Source of the DNA: Ypsolopha sequella
Lineage: Eukaryota; Arthropoda; Insecta; Lepidoptera; Ypsolophidae
Length of the DNA: 64,000 nt
NCBI GenBank assembly: GCA_934047225.1
Contig: OW203986.1
Location: 11,535,221-11,599,220, forward strand
Reading direction: 5' to 3'
Below are positions 34,437 to 45,989 of the stretch, piece after piece. Position 1 is the stretch's first letter; every line of letters starts with the position of its first letter. The notes under the pieces were generated by a model, which was not told the DNA's origin, searched no databases, and worked only from the letters and a program-made list of their open reading frames with translations. Position numbers and translations under genes: made by a program.

Positions 34437-34721
34437 ATTTTGCCTACTTTACACGGATAGAGTAATTAGTAGAGTACCAGGGATAAAAAATTACTAGCTT
34501 TAAAGTAAACAGTGACTAAAATAGTACTAAAGATAGTAGCTTTGAGAGTAGAGTGTATAAAGCATGTGCTGTAGTCGGCTAAATAGTACGCTGGTTACTC
34601 TACTTCTTAACTAGCCAAAATGTTAACACTCTACTTTCCCAGCTACTATCCTTAGTACTATTTAATGTTTTTATCCCTGGTGCTCTACCAGTTACTCTAC
34701 CTGTGTAAACTAGGCATAAAC
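34437..34721. mobile_element. Foldback MITE, about 285 bp
   Basis: The left arm from TTTTGCCTACTTTACAC through CCAGGGATAAAAA to AGTAGAGTG is the imperfect complement of the right arm CACTCTACT...TTTTTATCCCTGG...GTGTAAACTAGGCATAAA. Arms are about 105-120 bp. No coding content. Confidence 0.65.
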
Positions 34722-34724
34722 TTT

Positions 34725-36550
34725 CGCGATTTTCACACTATTGAGCACGATTCGTTACAGAACAATCGAGCCGTCAAGGTATGTTAGGAAGTCTCTTATG
34801 TCCATTATAGGAGTGTGTTATGGTTATATTAGAAAGTTATTTACTTATTTATTACTTCTGTGTTGTTGATTGTCAATTTCAAGCCTTGCGCAAAACAAGT
34901 TAAATGTTTTTCTTATATCCTGAGAGGATTGATAGACCTTCATATAATATCAGTAGAAAATGTTGTCTCAGTTTTGTGGTATGTCATAATTCCTATATTT
35001 TCAGTTTTATTATAAATTGCCTGAATAGGCTACAAAACATAATGAAAAAAAAAAATGATTACGTCAAGTTTCAAATATTGTTTCAAGTGGAAGTAACATA
35101 TTGGTTAAACTAGCTTTTAGATTTTATCTGTTATGAAAATTAAGTCTTTGGGATGGTCTTCACTACTCGTGTTATTTAATTCTTAATCAAATCTATGTTT
35201 ACAATTGTATATCCATGTTTTATGACTCAAAGATTTGCCATTTAGTGCCATGATTCTATTTAACATGTATATAATAGAATCTGTCATACATGATTCATCT
35301 TTATCTTGTGTTGGCATCTCGATTTTCTTTTCATTTTACAAATCGTCATCAATTTGCAAGAGATCGCATTGCCCCAGAATGTTTTCAACTTCCCAAGTAG
35401 AAATATAATTTATCGCTATAAAGCGGTTAAACCTTTATTGGTAATATAAGAACGTATTTAATTGCTAGAGTTTAATAAAATAAAACTATACGCAGAAAAA
35501 TACATGGAAGATTTATACAATTTCTTTTGTTAATCAAAATTAATGCAATGGCTACCTATCTTTGTGCTAACATATATAAGCCACCGGCAAATTGTATAAT
35601 TCATTAATTGCATTGAATTACTAGTTATTCTAAGCAATACCAAGCTCGCTGAGGCAATTTACAAAATAATTTATCTATCGTTAACCATTAAATACCATAT
35701 CTAGGTAATGTATGCAATACCTAGGAATAAATGCCATTAGATCAGGTAAAGTATAAAATGATGGACTATGGTGTAAGATGTCGTGCAAAACAGACGAAAC
35801 GAAACGCAAAGAAAAATCAATTCTGCTCAGAAGCAATTCAGCCAACACAAAAAAATTGGTTCGAAGTCACAGCCATAGATTTAGGGTGTTAGGTATTTTT
35901 TTATGACAACCCAAAAATCCTTCCTGCTTGGAAAAGATGCAGCCAATATCAAAAAACTTCGAGTCCTACGGCGATCCTAGCGTATTATAGACATTGCCGG
36001 CTGTACGTTCAATATTGTATAGAATGCCGTGTATAAATGAAATTAATGATATTTTTATACATTGCCTGAACGTTTTAGTCATTCTATAGAAAACTTAGGT
36101 ATTTTACAGATTACCAGATTATAAAGATTGAAAAAAACATACAAAACTTATTCGCATTGTTACAAAAAACAACAAGCATCTAATTAAAATACAAAAATCT
36201 ACCTACGATTAATACGTTTAATAAGGAATAGACAGTCATATTATTTCAACCATGTTTTTATTTTATGTGTTGGTGTTTAACATTGGCTTTTTGCCATCGA
36301 TATAACAATAAAGATGTGGATGGTGAGGAATAGATCTCCGTAACGCAACAATTACTAACAAAATTCAGATAGTAGAAGCTTTGCTGGTACTCCGATGAGA
36401 CTTTAGGGCCAAGCCGAATATTTATGGGGCTTTGCTAAGACGGAAGTTTAATATTCGTTCATTTTTCGTAAAAAGACCTTTAAAACATATGAAATACTAT
36501 GGACATCATCCAACAGACTGGGTGTGGATATATCAATATTAAATATGCGT
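34725..36550. other. AT-rich stretch, no gene seen
   Basis: Open frames here (such as 34904-35113) have ordinary AT-rich composition and no splice context. Confidence 0.4.
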
Positions 36551-36554
36551 TAAC

Positions 36555-36770
36555 AGTGGTAGCTCAGGCGGTACGATGCTGGCCTTCCAATCTGGAGGCC
36601 CAGTTTCAAGTCCTGTTGCTTAAGAACAACAATGAGTTTTTCAGAATGTATGTGCATAGTATTTGTTTGCCCTAAAAAGCGTGTATTTTTGGCAACAAAA
36701 CGGCAATGTCACGTAAGGATGTAAAATCTTCAGTGAAAATCACCCTCTCGGTGATATACGTCTAGAGGAT
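36555..36770 (+). repeat. tRNA-derived SINE, diverged
   Basis: Box A-like TAGCTCAGGCGGTACG (about 36559) and box B-like GTTTCAAGTCC (36603-36613), then a body with TTTTTCAGAATGTATGTGC that matches the SINE at 1112. Confidence 0.6.
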
Positions 36771-37309
36771 ATGTTTTTTTTATCACTTTATTAATGGACG
36801 TACAGTAATTGACGAAAATTTCTATCCAAATGTTTTTAATCGACATTCGTTTAATTGGTTTTTGATGAGTTTGGTGAATTTATATCTGATTACGAGCATG
36901 AATAGAAATTATTTTATCTGATGGTCAGTCAATCTCGCTGGTTGGTTAGCTAACGGGCTCTACAACGGCAAAGGTTCGTTTTCTGGTAATTTTCGTAAAT
37001 GTTTAATTTAAAACAGATATCTTCACAATACAGAGCCTCAGATGGGAGGACAGAGGTGTTTCCGAGTATCCATATAGGTACACCCACGATTCAGCAATGT
37101 TTATTCCTTTCCAGCGTGAGTCCAATTTCCCTATTTCAAAATATATATGAATCATTCACATTCATCACCGAAACGAAGCTGTAGCATTTGAGGTGAGTTT
37201 GTCAGTTGTCAAATGAGCGTTATTTTTAACAATAAAATGTATGATAAATGATAACACTTCAAAACTTTACCCTACATTACTACATAAAGCAGCTACCACC
37301 AGACATCTC

Positions 37310-38240
37310 TAGATCGTCCTACTACGGATAACTATGTTTTTGTCGCCATAATGCACCGAATCGGTATCGTCTGCAGCAAAACCGACAACGTTGTCGATAG
37401 AAGCACATTACATGGATGTGGACCGGCACGCCAGCGCACTGTTATCCATTCAATGGTAATGCGCCCGTTGCTCGTGCAATTATCGCCATAACACTACTGT
37501 GGTGACGATACAGGTTGCCACGTAACCCCTCCCTGCTGCACGTGGAACCTCCTTCCTCTAAACTTATTACGTCATGAACTAGACGCTATACTGTTAGTTC
37601 GACTCTTCATGCACTAGTTGCCACGGTCGTGGGAGCGCCTTTGTTGATCGTTCATACCTATATCGGCTGGTAAAATGAACGAATGCAATCGATTATCTCA
37701 GGCTCGTGTGTAATTGGCGTGTGCCGTCATCAACGTGCTCGCTTCACGGACGTCCCTCAGGTCACCGGTTTGAGGACGCCGGGTGTCTTCGTGACGCGCC
37801 CGCGCACGATATCTCTACGATCATCGTAATGGCAGCAGCAGGAAGCGCAAGCGATTAAACACCTACTTGATTTTTTATTCCTCGACGTGGGGTCGAGATT
37901 AGATGACCGACGATTAGCTTGTCTTCTTCACGGTGATGTGGTTATGATGAGATTCATTACAGAAATAAGCCTCAGAGATGCTCTGAACATTTAATTTGTT
38001 TCTTTATAATTTCGAGCTCAGATAGCTATTGTTCGTTCGTTATCCATTACGATGTTGTCTGCGCGAGGCTTTGTTCACGGGGCGCCCAACTGCGGAGACA
38101 CTTGCAGAATTGATGGCGTCTCATTAGATGCATTGTCAGTCGTAGTGAAACATTGGGGTGACCGCTTTAGATACTCAAGTCGCAGCGCAGGCGCGCCGGG
38201 TACCGTATTCGGCCGAATTCCGTGGGATTTACGTTAGGTC
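37310..38240. promoter_or_regulatory. GC-richer stretch, candidate regulatory or conserved non-coding region
   Basis: Composition rises well above the local background, with patches at 37380-37570, 37720-37830 and 38060-38220. A 61-codon frame at 38052-38237 (MLSARGFVHGAPNCGDTCRI...) has no splice support or family that I know. An alternative first exon or enhancer cluster of the gene at 45.8 kb is possible. Confidence 0.25.
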
Positions 38241-38552
38241 ACCCAGATTGTGCGCGTATTCTGAATATGTTTACCATGTCTCGGCTAAGGGTGTCTTTGA
38301 CTTTGACCTCTTTCACGTGAGGTGACCTTCCCTGTCATGAACATAACAAGGGGTTTGGTTTACCTGAGATCTTTAAAAACAAAGTATTTGCATTAAGAAA
38401 ATATTCTGGTTTCAACTTTTGTTACAGCTTTTTATTTAATTTCGTATCATTGAAAAAAGCTCAGGCTATGATTAAAAATAATTTTCTATTGGTAATATAA
38501 TAGAATATAATGTTACAATTAGGCTTTTCTTTTTTAATATTGATGTATAGAG

Positions 38553-38627
38553 GGTTTTTTGTAAATTATAGACATTAATTAATATATCTTGCTTGTATTA
38601 ATTAATGTCTATAATTTACAAAAAACC
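38553..38627. repeat. Perfect 32-bp inverted repeat, 11-nt loop
   Basis: 38553-38584 (GGTTTTTTGTAAATTATAG...) is the exact complement of 38596-38627 (...CTATAATTTACAAAAAACC). Flanks do not pair. Confidence 0.85.
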
Positions 38628-38984
38628 ACTTTCTGTTGGTAATACGATTAAAATGCACGAAGCTAAAATTTATTAAGGGAAAATATGAGGCAAATAGAAA
38701 TGAAATGACAGAATTCAAATGATTTTGTTGCAAAAATCAGGAAACCACAGTCATTAAAAAATACACCTAAATTTTCCTAATGTTTATGAAGTAATTTTGA
38801 ACAAACCACGTCAATTGATTTATATATTTGCTGCAAATAAAATCTTTTGTAAACCTCTATATTATGCATTTTAGACTTTATATTGACTTTCGCTCGAGTA
38901 ATTTCAGGGTTTATGTTGTTTCTTCATAAAATTTGTTTAAATAATATCTAGCTAGTTTGAACAAATCGTTTTTTATTTCAACCA

Positions 38985-39470
38985 GAATAGAAATAGAAAT
39001 AGAAATAGTTTATTTGCAATTAATGTGGTTTATAGATATTACAATATTACTTAAAACTAATCAAGTAATCATTTATGTACAGCACATTTAACCAATTAAG
39101 GCATGCAAAAATTTAGCAATAACATATTTATGTTTAATGTAAGTATTAAAAACAAAATCAATCAATTTTCAACTCTTATTAGTAATTACAATGTCACAAT
39201 ATTTTATTTCTATAAATTCTTTTACAGTGTAAAAGCACTTATCTACTAACCAATTAAATAAATATTTTTTAAACAGTGTGTGTGGCATAAGTTTTAACTT
39301 GTCTGGTAATTTATTAAATATTTGTATTTGCATCGAAAAGCAATTTTTTTGAGCCAACGCGGTCTTTAAAGTTGGAGTTACTAGTCTGTTTGGATGTCTA
39401 GTATTGAAAGAGCAGACGTCGTTGAGTGTGACAAATTGTTCCAGATGATTTTTAGTGAAACATGCCATTT
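38985..39470 (-). pseudogene. 5'-truncated LINE: reverse transcriptase C-terminus and 3' UTR
   Basis: Read on the complement, a 99-codon frame (39468 to 39169) contains TALAQKNCFSMQIQIFNKLP, LFKKYLFNWLVDKCFYTVKE and FIE. The IFNKLPDxLK...FKKxLxxWLxxxxFYxVxEF pattern is the C-terminal end of jockey/CR1-like retrotransposon ORF2 proteins. It is followed by a 3' UTR and a tail seen on the + strand as AGAATAGAAATAGAAATAG at 38988. The upstream polymerase domain is missing. Confidence 0.7.
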
Positions 39471-39499
39471 CATAAATATAAAGGCTAGTACGCCAGAAG

Positions 39500-40555
39500 C
39501 GTAGTTATTTAATAAAAACGCAGTTTTTCAAGCGCGCGTGATATTTTGGTTGTCGTAACAGCCACGGCTCAGAGCGCGCTATTTTAAACATTAATTAAAC
39601 GTCATAGAGTTCCGTTCTACTTGATGCAAAATGAGGTGCCCAAACCCAAAAATCTTGGACGAATAAACCAGCCGAAAATGATACGAGTAATGAATGAAGA
39701 GGGTACAACGCGGTCAGATTGAGAAGGCAGCTGCAGCACTCGGGTCTCTGAACTAGCAAGGTGACATTGACATTGAGCTGGCTGCAATCAGCCTGCAGCC
39801 TCGAGGCTGCCCCACTGCGGCCCACGCACCAAGATACATTAAACTCTACCAGGTACTATGTTTACCAAAATAAAGATTCAAAGGAAATAATATTAATATT
39901 TCCTGATTGGTATGTGGTTCTTGTTTAACCTTGGCCGCGGGATTCGGTAAGATACGAGCATCAAAGTTCATTGGCGCCATGTTTTTGCTTGATTTTCACC
40001 AAACTGCATTCCTCAGGTACTGTGTGGGATGAACAAGAATCAAAATTGAAAACCTTCCCAAAGTACCGGAATAGATTTCCCACGACCTGATACTCTTAAT
40101 AAATAAATTTAAATGCGCCATTTACAAGTTGTTATAATCAATTGATCACGCATGTTACTACACTAACTTCTGACTAACGATTTGCAAACAAATAAAGGTT
40201 TTTATAATTAATTGAAATAAAGGCTTGTACGCCATAATGGTGCCATGCCAGCCAAAAATTTCAATAATTCTTGTTCATGGATGAGGGCTATATTGTTAAA
40301 GCTTGCAGCTAAAATTGGAGACTGTATGGGGACGCCTCGCCAGTTTACGACAATGGGTGTGGTGTGCTAGCATGGCGCTTAGTTCCCACGGTGCTGCTCA
40401 GTGAGTCATGGAGGTGCTCATGCTGGTACTGCAAGGTCCCCGTGCTCCAGTTGTGCAAGTTTACGTGTTAACGATCAGTAATTGCAGAAAACAACAGTTC
40501 TTAGTGAGGAAAGGATACCATATTTCTCATGACGTGTTGAACTAATGGCACGCAT
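39500..40555. other. Intergenic, unassigned
   Basis: A GC-richer patch at 39700-39830 gives a Cys/Leu-rich frame on the complement (39825-39595), but I find no supporting splice sites or recognisable domain. Confidence 0.35.
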
Positions 40556-40559
40556 TTTT

Positions 40560-40790
40560 ACACATGTTTTTTCATACCCGAAGGGCGCCAAATGGGACCC
40601 TGTTACAAAGCCTCCATTCTTTGTCTGTCTGTCTGTCCATCCGTCCGTCCATCCGTCTGTTACAGGGTTCTACAGCTTCAGCCGTTATAGGAAGCCAGTT
40701 GAAATTTTCATAGAATGACTGAATGAATGTTGCTATGGCCTCTATTATGGCAAATAATAAAAATGAAAATTAATGGAAAATATTATCATG
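40560..40790 (+). repeat. Interspersed repeat, left member of an inverted pair
   Basis: GGGCGCCAAATGGGACCCTG, a GTCTGTCTGTCTGTCC microsatellite, CTTCAGCCGTTATAGGAAGC and CTATTATGGCAAATAATAAA appear here in order and recur inverted at about 43190-43380. Similar CCAAATGGGACCCTATTACT...GTCTGTC sequences are common lepidopteran repeats (memory). Confidence 0.65.
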
Positions 40791-41969
40791 TTTAAGTATG
40801 CAAAAGACTTCGAAAAAGTTTTTTAAGACCTATCTATATACAAGTTTCAAATTTGATCAGATTGTGTAAATGCTCTAAAGTAAAACAACAGATAAAACAA
40901 TTAGGGTTCCGTACTCAGAAAATGCTGAATAGGGATGATGACTATTAGTCAAATCAAAAACCTTTTATAAAACGTCAAAAACGATTTTCTGTATGAAAAT
41001 ACTTAGAAGTGACGTCATAACTATGTATTTCAGCAGTAGGCAAATGAATAACTTCTAAATAGTTTCATTGTATTAAACATTTTAAATGGAACTTTATGCA
41101 AAATTATTAAATAAGTTGCCACTATTTTTGAATATCAATTTTACGCAAACAAGTTTTTAAATTTATTGACAACCCAGGCATCATCCCTATTAATAGTCAG
41201 GCGCTACCATTTTAAGGTCTTATTTTTCTCGCCTTGATGTTTTTTTGACCATAATCATTTATTATTTACCATAATATTTTAGAGTGTCATACCTGTATTA
41301 TGTTGTGGTACGGATCCCCCTCCGATCTCTCGCGAGTCCCCACTTGCTCGTTTTTTTGGTAAATGCGTCTTCGTCTTCAAGTCGCCTTACGAAATAATGA
41401 ATCTTAAACTGATTCTTCCTACTCTGGTTTTGCTATAAATTAATTAAAAGATACAAGTAACTTGTTACACTCATGTTAGTACAATAAACGTCAACAAAAA
41501 CTGGCAACTTGCTGCGGCTTGCCGATAGCGATCGACAATCAAACTTAACATTGGCGAGGTTTTTGTTTCTCGTTGTAACAAAAGGCGTGACACATCAAAA
41601 TTGTACTTTGAAAATATAAAAAAATGCAAAAAATTACCATTTATCCGTTGCTTCAGTGGCCATAATAGATCACAGTTCTACGTGGAGGTTGCATGTTATG
41701 ATGTTTGACCATGAGCGGCGACCATGAGCAAGAGTGATACCTATTCTAATTATTCGGTCTTCAGTTAGTACCCACTAGTTAGAGCGCTTCAAACAAAAAA
41801 CAAAACAATGTCAACTGATATTTCCGCCAGGTTATAATTACAAAACTTTACACGATAATCAGTGTTATTCATGCATGCTCGAAAACATTTAAGAAACATT
41901 TTCCCTGTTATAAAAACATATATATTTTAAATTATCGGTATTTTAGTTTTAAAATCGGGGCAACCAAAA

Positions 41970-42090
41970 TAGCTAGATTTGTTTATTGATTCAATCAACG
42001 TTTATTTCTACAATAATATTTTGATTACTTAATTTAAATGTTGTTATTTAGAAAAAATTAAAACTTAAATAACAAAGAATAAACTTAAGA
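41970..42090. other. AT-rich spacer before the retrotransposon fragment
   Basis: No feature beyond low complexity. Confidence 0.3.
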
Positions 42091-42093
42091 TAT

Positions 42094-42490
42094 GGCAAAC
42101 GGCTCGACGGGATGACGCTTTTGGCATGGAAAAATGGTAGGTCGCTCGTTTGGGATGCGACGTGTGCTGACGACTCTTGCTCCGTCCCACCTCCGAGCGA
42201 CCTCAGCCAAGGCTGGCGCGGCCGCGAAATCAGCCGAAAACCTCAAGTGGCGCAGATATGTGGCTCTAGAAGAGGGCTACATGTTTGCACCGTTCGGTGT
42301 TGAAACTCTCGGGCCATAGGGCCAAGACGCGCGGCGCCTTTTTAAAGAATAATCGGCGCGCCTGGTTGGTGCCTCTGGTGACCCAAGGGCTGGGGCTTGC
42401 TTCGGTCAGAGGATCAACTTAGCGATCCAGGTTGGTAACGCTGCCAGCGTCTTGGGTACCCTCCCCAACGGCGGCGACTTACAAAGCATT
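42094..42490 (+). pseudogene. Retrotransposon protein fragment (LINE C-terminal domain), frameshifted
   Basis: The first frame reads [20 protein letters not shown] then DATCA. A one-base shift near 42173 continues as [20 protein letters not shown], then [13 protein letters not shown] with a stop at 42317-42319. Past the stop it still reads GQDARRLFKE, SGDPRAGACFGQRINLAIQ and GNAASVLGTLP. I recall WDxTCxDTLAPSHL...FxPFAVETLGPWGP...NAASxLGT as the C-terminal part of a LINE-encoded polymerase that is very common in invertebrates. Two stops and at least one shift show decay. It is markedly GC-richer than its surroundings, a sign of insertion. Confidence 0.75.
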
Positions 42491-43189
42491 TCGTTTTGTT
42501 TAATTTTAATGTAGATTAATTTTAATTTTATAATTGTTGAATATGTTATGTATGAAGCCTTAAGATTAAAACTAGATAAACCTTTAAAATACCAAAAACT
42601 TGAACAAGCTAAACGCCTAAAATAAATATATTACAAAAAAAAACTAAATAAAAAATGAAAAATTTTACAATTCAATGGTCAATAATAATAATGGTAAAAA
42701 CATGGGAATTATGAAATTTTTATTTTATTGCATTTTGAAGAGTTTTGTTATGTCATCGTCGTGCTCCGTAGCAGGTTCACAAGATGCTATTACAAATTCC
42801 GTGCTTGCAAAAAAGATAATAAATTGTACAATTTTATTTTAGTTCCCCCTTTGACAAAGAACTCACGTCAAGAAAATAAACTGTTGTTATTTTTTTTCCA
42901 AGTTTTGTCTGAAATGCTGTAATATTTTTTACAAGTTTTGTCTGCTAATTGGCTATTTCACAATCTAAAACTTTTAGTACAAATTTATGAACAAAATAGT
43001 CTCTATTTATGACTATTCCTGAGATGGTGCTGCTGGAGAGCATGCACTACTTTAACAATTACTTTTTCGAAAAAATGCAAATGTAATCTTTTTTTATAAA
43101 GGTACTAAAATTATACCCCTTTTTTGCCGTGAATGAATTTGCAATTGCGTCTGGTCATATATTATCAATTTTTCGAGGTTTTTTGGATT

Positions 43190-43380
43190 TTCGATTTCTT
43201 TAATTTTTTATTATTTGCTATGATATAGGCCAAATAACACGTACTTTGTCAACGGGCTTCCTATAACGGCTGAAGCTGTAGACACCTGTGACAGAGACTA
43301 ACAGACAGCGGAGTCTTAGTAATAGAGTCCCATTTGGCACCCTTTGGGTATGGAACCCTAAAAACAGACCCCAACTTTGA
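43190..43380 (-). repeat. Interspersed repeat, right member of an inverted pair
   Basis: GCTTCCTATAACGGCTGAAG, GACTAACAGACAGCGGAGTC and CCCATTTGGCACCC are the complement of the copy at 40560-40790. The two enclose 2.4 kb that includes the retrotransposon fragment at 42094. Confidence 0.65.
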
Positions 43381-43384
43381 ATTA

Positions 43385-44440
43385 TTCCCTGCCTCCTTCA
43401 AAAGTACCGTTGCCTTATACGTCCCATCTCTCTGCTGTTATTATAATAAATGAATACAGCCGGTGCAAAGGTGGCTGACCGATTGAAATTTGTTTTTCAT
43501 TCGACCGACCTAGCGACGATTGTCGACCGGTTTCAAGCTAAGTATACAAGATAATTTGTGACTTATGTAAATAAATTAGTTCTATTATTGTTAACGGAGT
43601 ATGCGTCCGGTGCCGTTAGATCAATGTAATTTTTCTCAAGCATTTGATTATGTAAATAGAAGTGTTCGTATGCTCGCGTCTGTTTTTCGTTTAACTATTT
43701 ATAACAATATATTAATAATAATATTATATAATATATAATCATAATATGATAAATAATCACTATTTTTATGTTATAAGTATAACGCAGCTTATAACCACAG
43801 TAATTCAATTGATTTCGGGTAAAAATTATCTTTATTTTTATTTTAGTGTCTTTGTTACTAAAATATACAAAGTGTCACTAAAATTTATTAAATCTGCATA
43901 GAAATTTAAACACCTTTCTTCATACAACATAAATTCACCAAAACTTTCAAGCTTCCCCTAACTAAACGGATAGCCCGTAGCGCAGTTTTGTATGGGAGTC
44001 GAAAATTCTTTGGTGTTATTTGTTCCTAGGCCAAAGCTGATCAGTTTCATCTACACATTCATATTTCTTTGCACCACCTTGTACCTACTATTACATTTTT
44101 CTGCTAAACATGACAATTTATTCTTTTTACCTGTCGTTACTTCACACATATCTTCTTGAATATGAAAGTGAGGGGTTCATGTGCCCGATCACGCATGCGC
44201 ACCGCGTCCTCATCCCACATTTCCTATTCTGAGCATGCACCAACGCAGCGAGTGTGGATCTAGCAAACCATTCATAACGCGTATACGTTCGGCTTAACGA
44301 AGGCTCTATACCAGTACCGAGAAATTGACTTGAGGAAGGTGCCATTACACTACGCGCCAGACAGAACTTGCTTGGTTCTTATTTTACAAGTAGATTTAAG
44401 TTGACGCTGAGTTTAAGGTGGGCCATCCCGCTTAGCTGCC
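43385..44440. other. Intergenic, unassigned
   Basis: A strongly AT-rich patch at 43705-43760 (ATTATATAATATATAATC) and a GC-richer piece at 44190-44300 without exon signals. Nothing further can be supported. Confidence 0.35.
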
Positions 44441-44461
44441 ATATAGCTTTAGGCTGTCAAA

Positions 44462-44855
44462 GTATTTAACGCCCTTCCTGATGATTTTAAAAACATAACG
44501 CAGAATGAATTTAAGCGTAAAATACACAACTGGTTACTGAGCCACTGTTTCTACTCTGTAAAGGAGTTTTTTGCCTATGAGGAGAATTTGAAATGGTAGA
44601 CATTTATATCCATATTCAACGAAATAAGTTCATATTCTTTGTAACTTCTTTCTTGACATTTTTCATTATTATTTTTGACATTGTAAATATTATGAAATAT
44701 GTTTAATATGTTTAATATGACAACGATGCATGCTATAGGTACTAAATATTTGTACGCCTTCATTGGCAGATTTTTGAGGACTCATGATCAACCCCAATGT
44801 ATTACACAATTAATTTACCAAAAATTGAACAAATAAACGCTGATTTGATTTGACG
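44462..44855 (+). pseudogene. 5'-truncated LINE: reverse transcriptase C-terminus with 3' UTR
   Basis: 44462-44599 reads VFNALPDDFKNITQNEFKRK then IHNWLLSHCFYSVKEFFAYE and a TAG, the same C-terminal pattern as the copy on the other strand at 39169-39468 but a different subfamily. A 3' UTR follows to an AATAAACGCTGATTTGATTT tail near 44828. Everything upstream of the last 45 codons is missing. Confidence 0.7.
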
Positions 44856-45544
44856 TCTACAAAAATGGTTTTTGATGCACACATCTTTATATAATATATT
44901 TCCCTTCCCCGCCACACCGCACTCCAACCGCGGCGGATTTGTAAAATGGTTTCAGGTAAAAACTGTTGTCCAGGAAAGGGTAACTGTTTATTTATAGGAA
45001 AGTGTATAAACTTAGTCTTCTTTACATGAACGACGACGTCTACATTTCTCTCTTTTTTATTTCCAGTGTAGACAAAAAATATAAAAATTAATAAACTTTG
45101 CATGAAAACGAGGCAATTTTCATGATATCCTGACAGCTATTATGATGGCATTTCATCAAATTTTGCTATACGGGCTGTAAAGAAACGTAGGTAGTTAGAT
45201 GTCGCTAGATAACACTTATGAAAATAAGCTGTTGACTTCACATTCAGTTTTTAACTTTTGTATGAGAATCTTTAGAAAAATCCAGGCCTAAAGGGGTCTC
45301 TTAAGGACGGAACTGAGCCTAGAACAACGAAAATGGCAGACTTTCGAGGGTTTGTTTGAAGAAATTAGGGTTCTCCTTAAATTGAAAAAGAATATATGTG
45401 ATTGGTTGATTTTTTTATCAAATGCACTTTGCAAAAAAAATGTTGTTAAGATACACTTTTGTCGAAAAAAATATATATTTCTACCCTATTTTTTTAACGG
45501 TATTTTAAACTTGGCTGAGGTAAATAAATGTTAGAAATTCTAAA

Positions 45545-45660
45545 GAAGCCTAAATTTTATTTTGTATTTTTCGCAGAATGGATCAATGAACCTTGGTCCT
45601 GATCACTTACCGAGTCTCCAGTATGAATTTGGGTATATCATGCAAACTCACCATATATAG
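45545..45660. repeat. Half copy of the palindromic element found at 48009
   Basis: GAACCTTGGTCCTGATCAC, CCGAGTCTCCAGTATGAATT and GGGTATAT match the right arm at about 48145-48195. Only one arm is present. Confidence 0.55.
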
Positions 45661-45757
45661 GAAGTGTCTGTCGTGCCGTTTCTTGGCAACGTAAAATGTT
45701 CGATTTGCTATTTTGCCGACAGTCACGTGATCTATAACAATGTTTGTTTTGTTTCAG

Positions 45758-45986
45758 ATTCCGACCGTGGACGCGATAGTTTACCGACAGTGGGCTCGAA
45801 CTATGATCCGAACGTCGAAATACGAACATTTCTAGTTTAGTGCTAATGAAGTAAACAAGTGGTCTGCACGAGATGCATACGATAGACACGATGGGCTACG
45901 GCCACAAGAAGTACCGGCCGCCGCTCTCGCCCACCAGCTTCTACCAGCACGATTTGTACTCGAGACCCACCACGTTGCGTCCTCAG
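45758..45986 (+). CDS. First coding exon (38 codons) of an unidentified gene, partial
   Basis: An acceptor (TTTTGTTTCAG, ending 45757) opens an exon with 115 bases of 5' UTR. The ATG is at 45873 and the donor is CAG|GTAACA at 45987, phase 0. It encodes MHTIDTMGYGHKKYRPPLSP then TSFYQHDLYSRPTTLRPQ. GC content jumps in the coding part (CCGGCCGCCGCTCTCGCCCA), as in the two confirmed genes. A spliced 5' leader implies a promoter far upstream. The remaining exons are not seen in the next 18 kb, so a long first coding intron is likely, a feature common in developmental and neural genes. I cannot name the gene. No stop precedes the donor, and reading through ends in AT-rich sequence. Confidence 0.6.
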
Positions 45987-45989
45987 GTA

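Noticed and set aside
39595..39825. 76-codon Cys/Leu-rich frame on the complement as a gene
   Set aside because: No signal peptide cleavage pattern, splice sites or known family; GC-richer patch may be a repeat.
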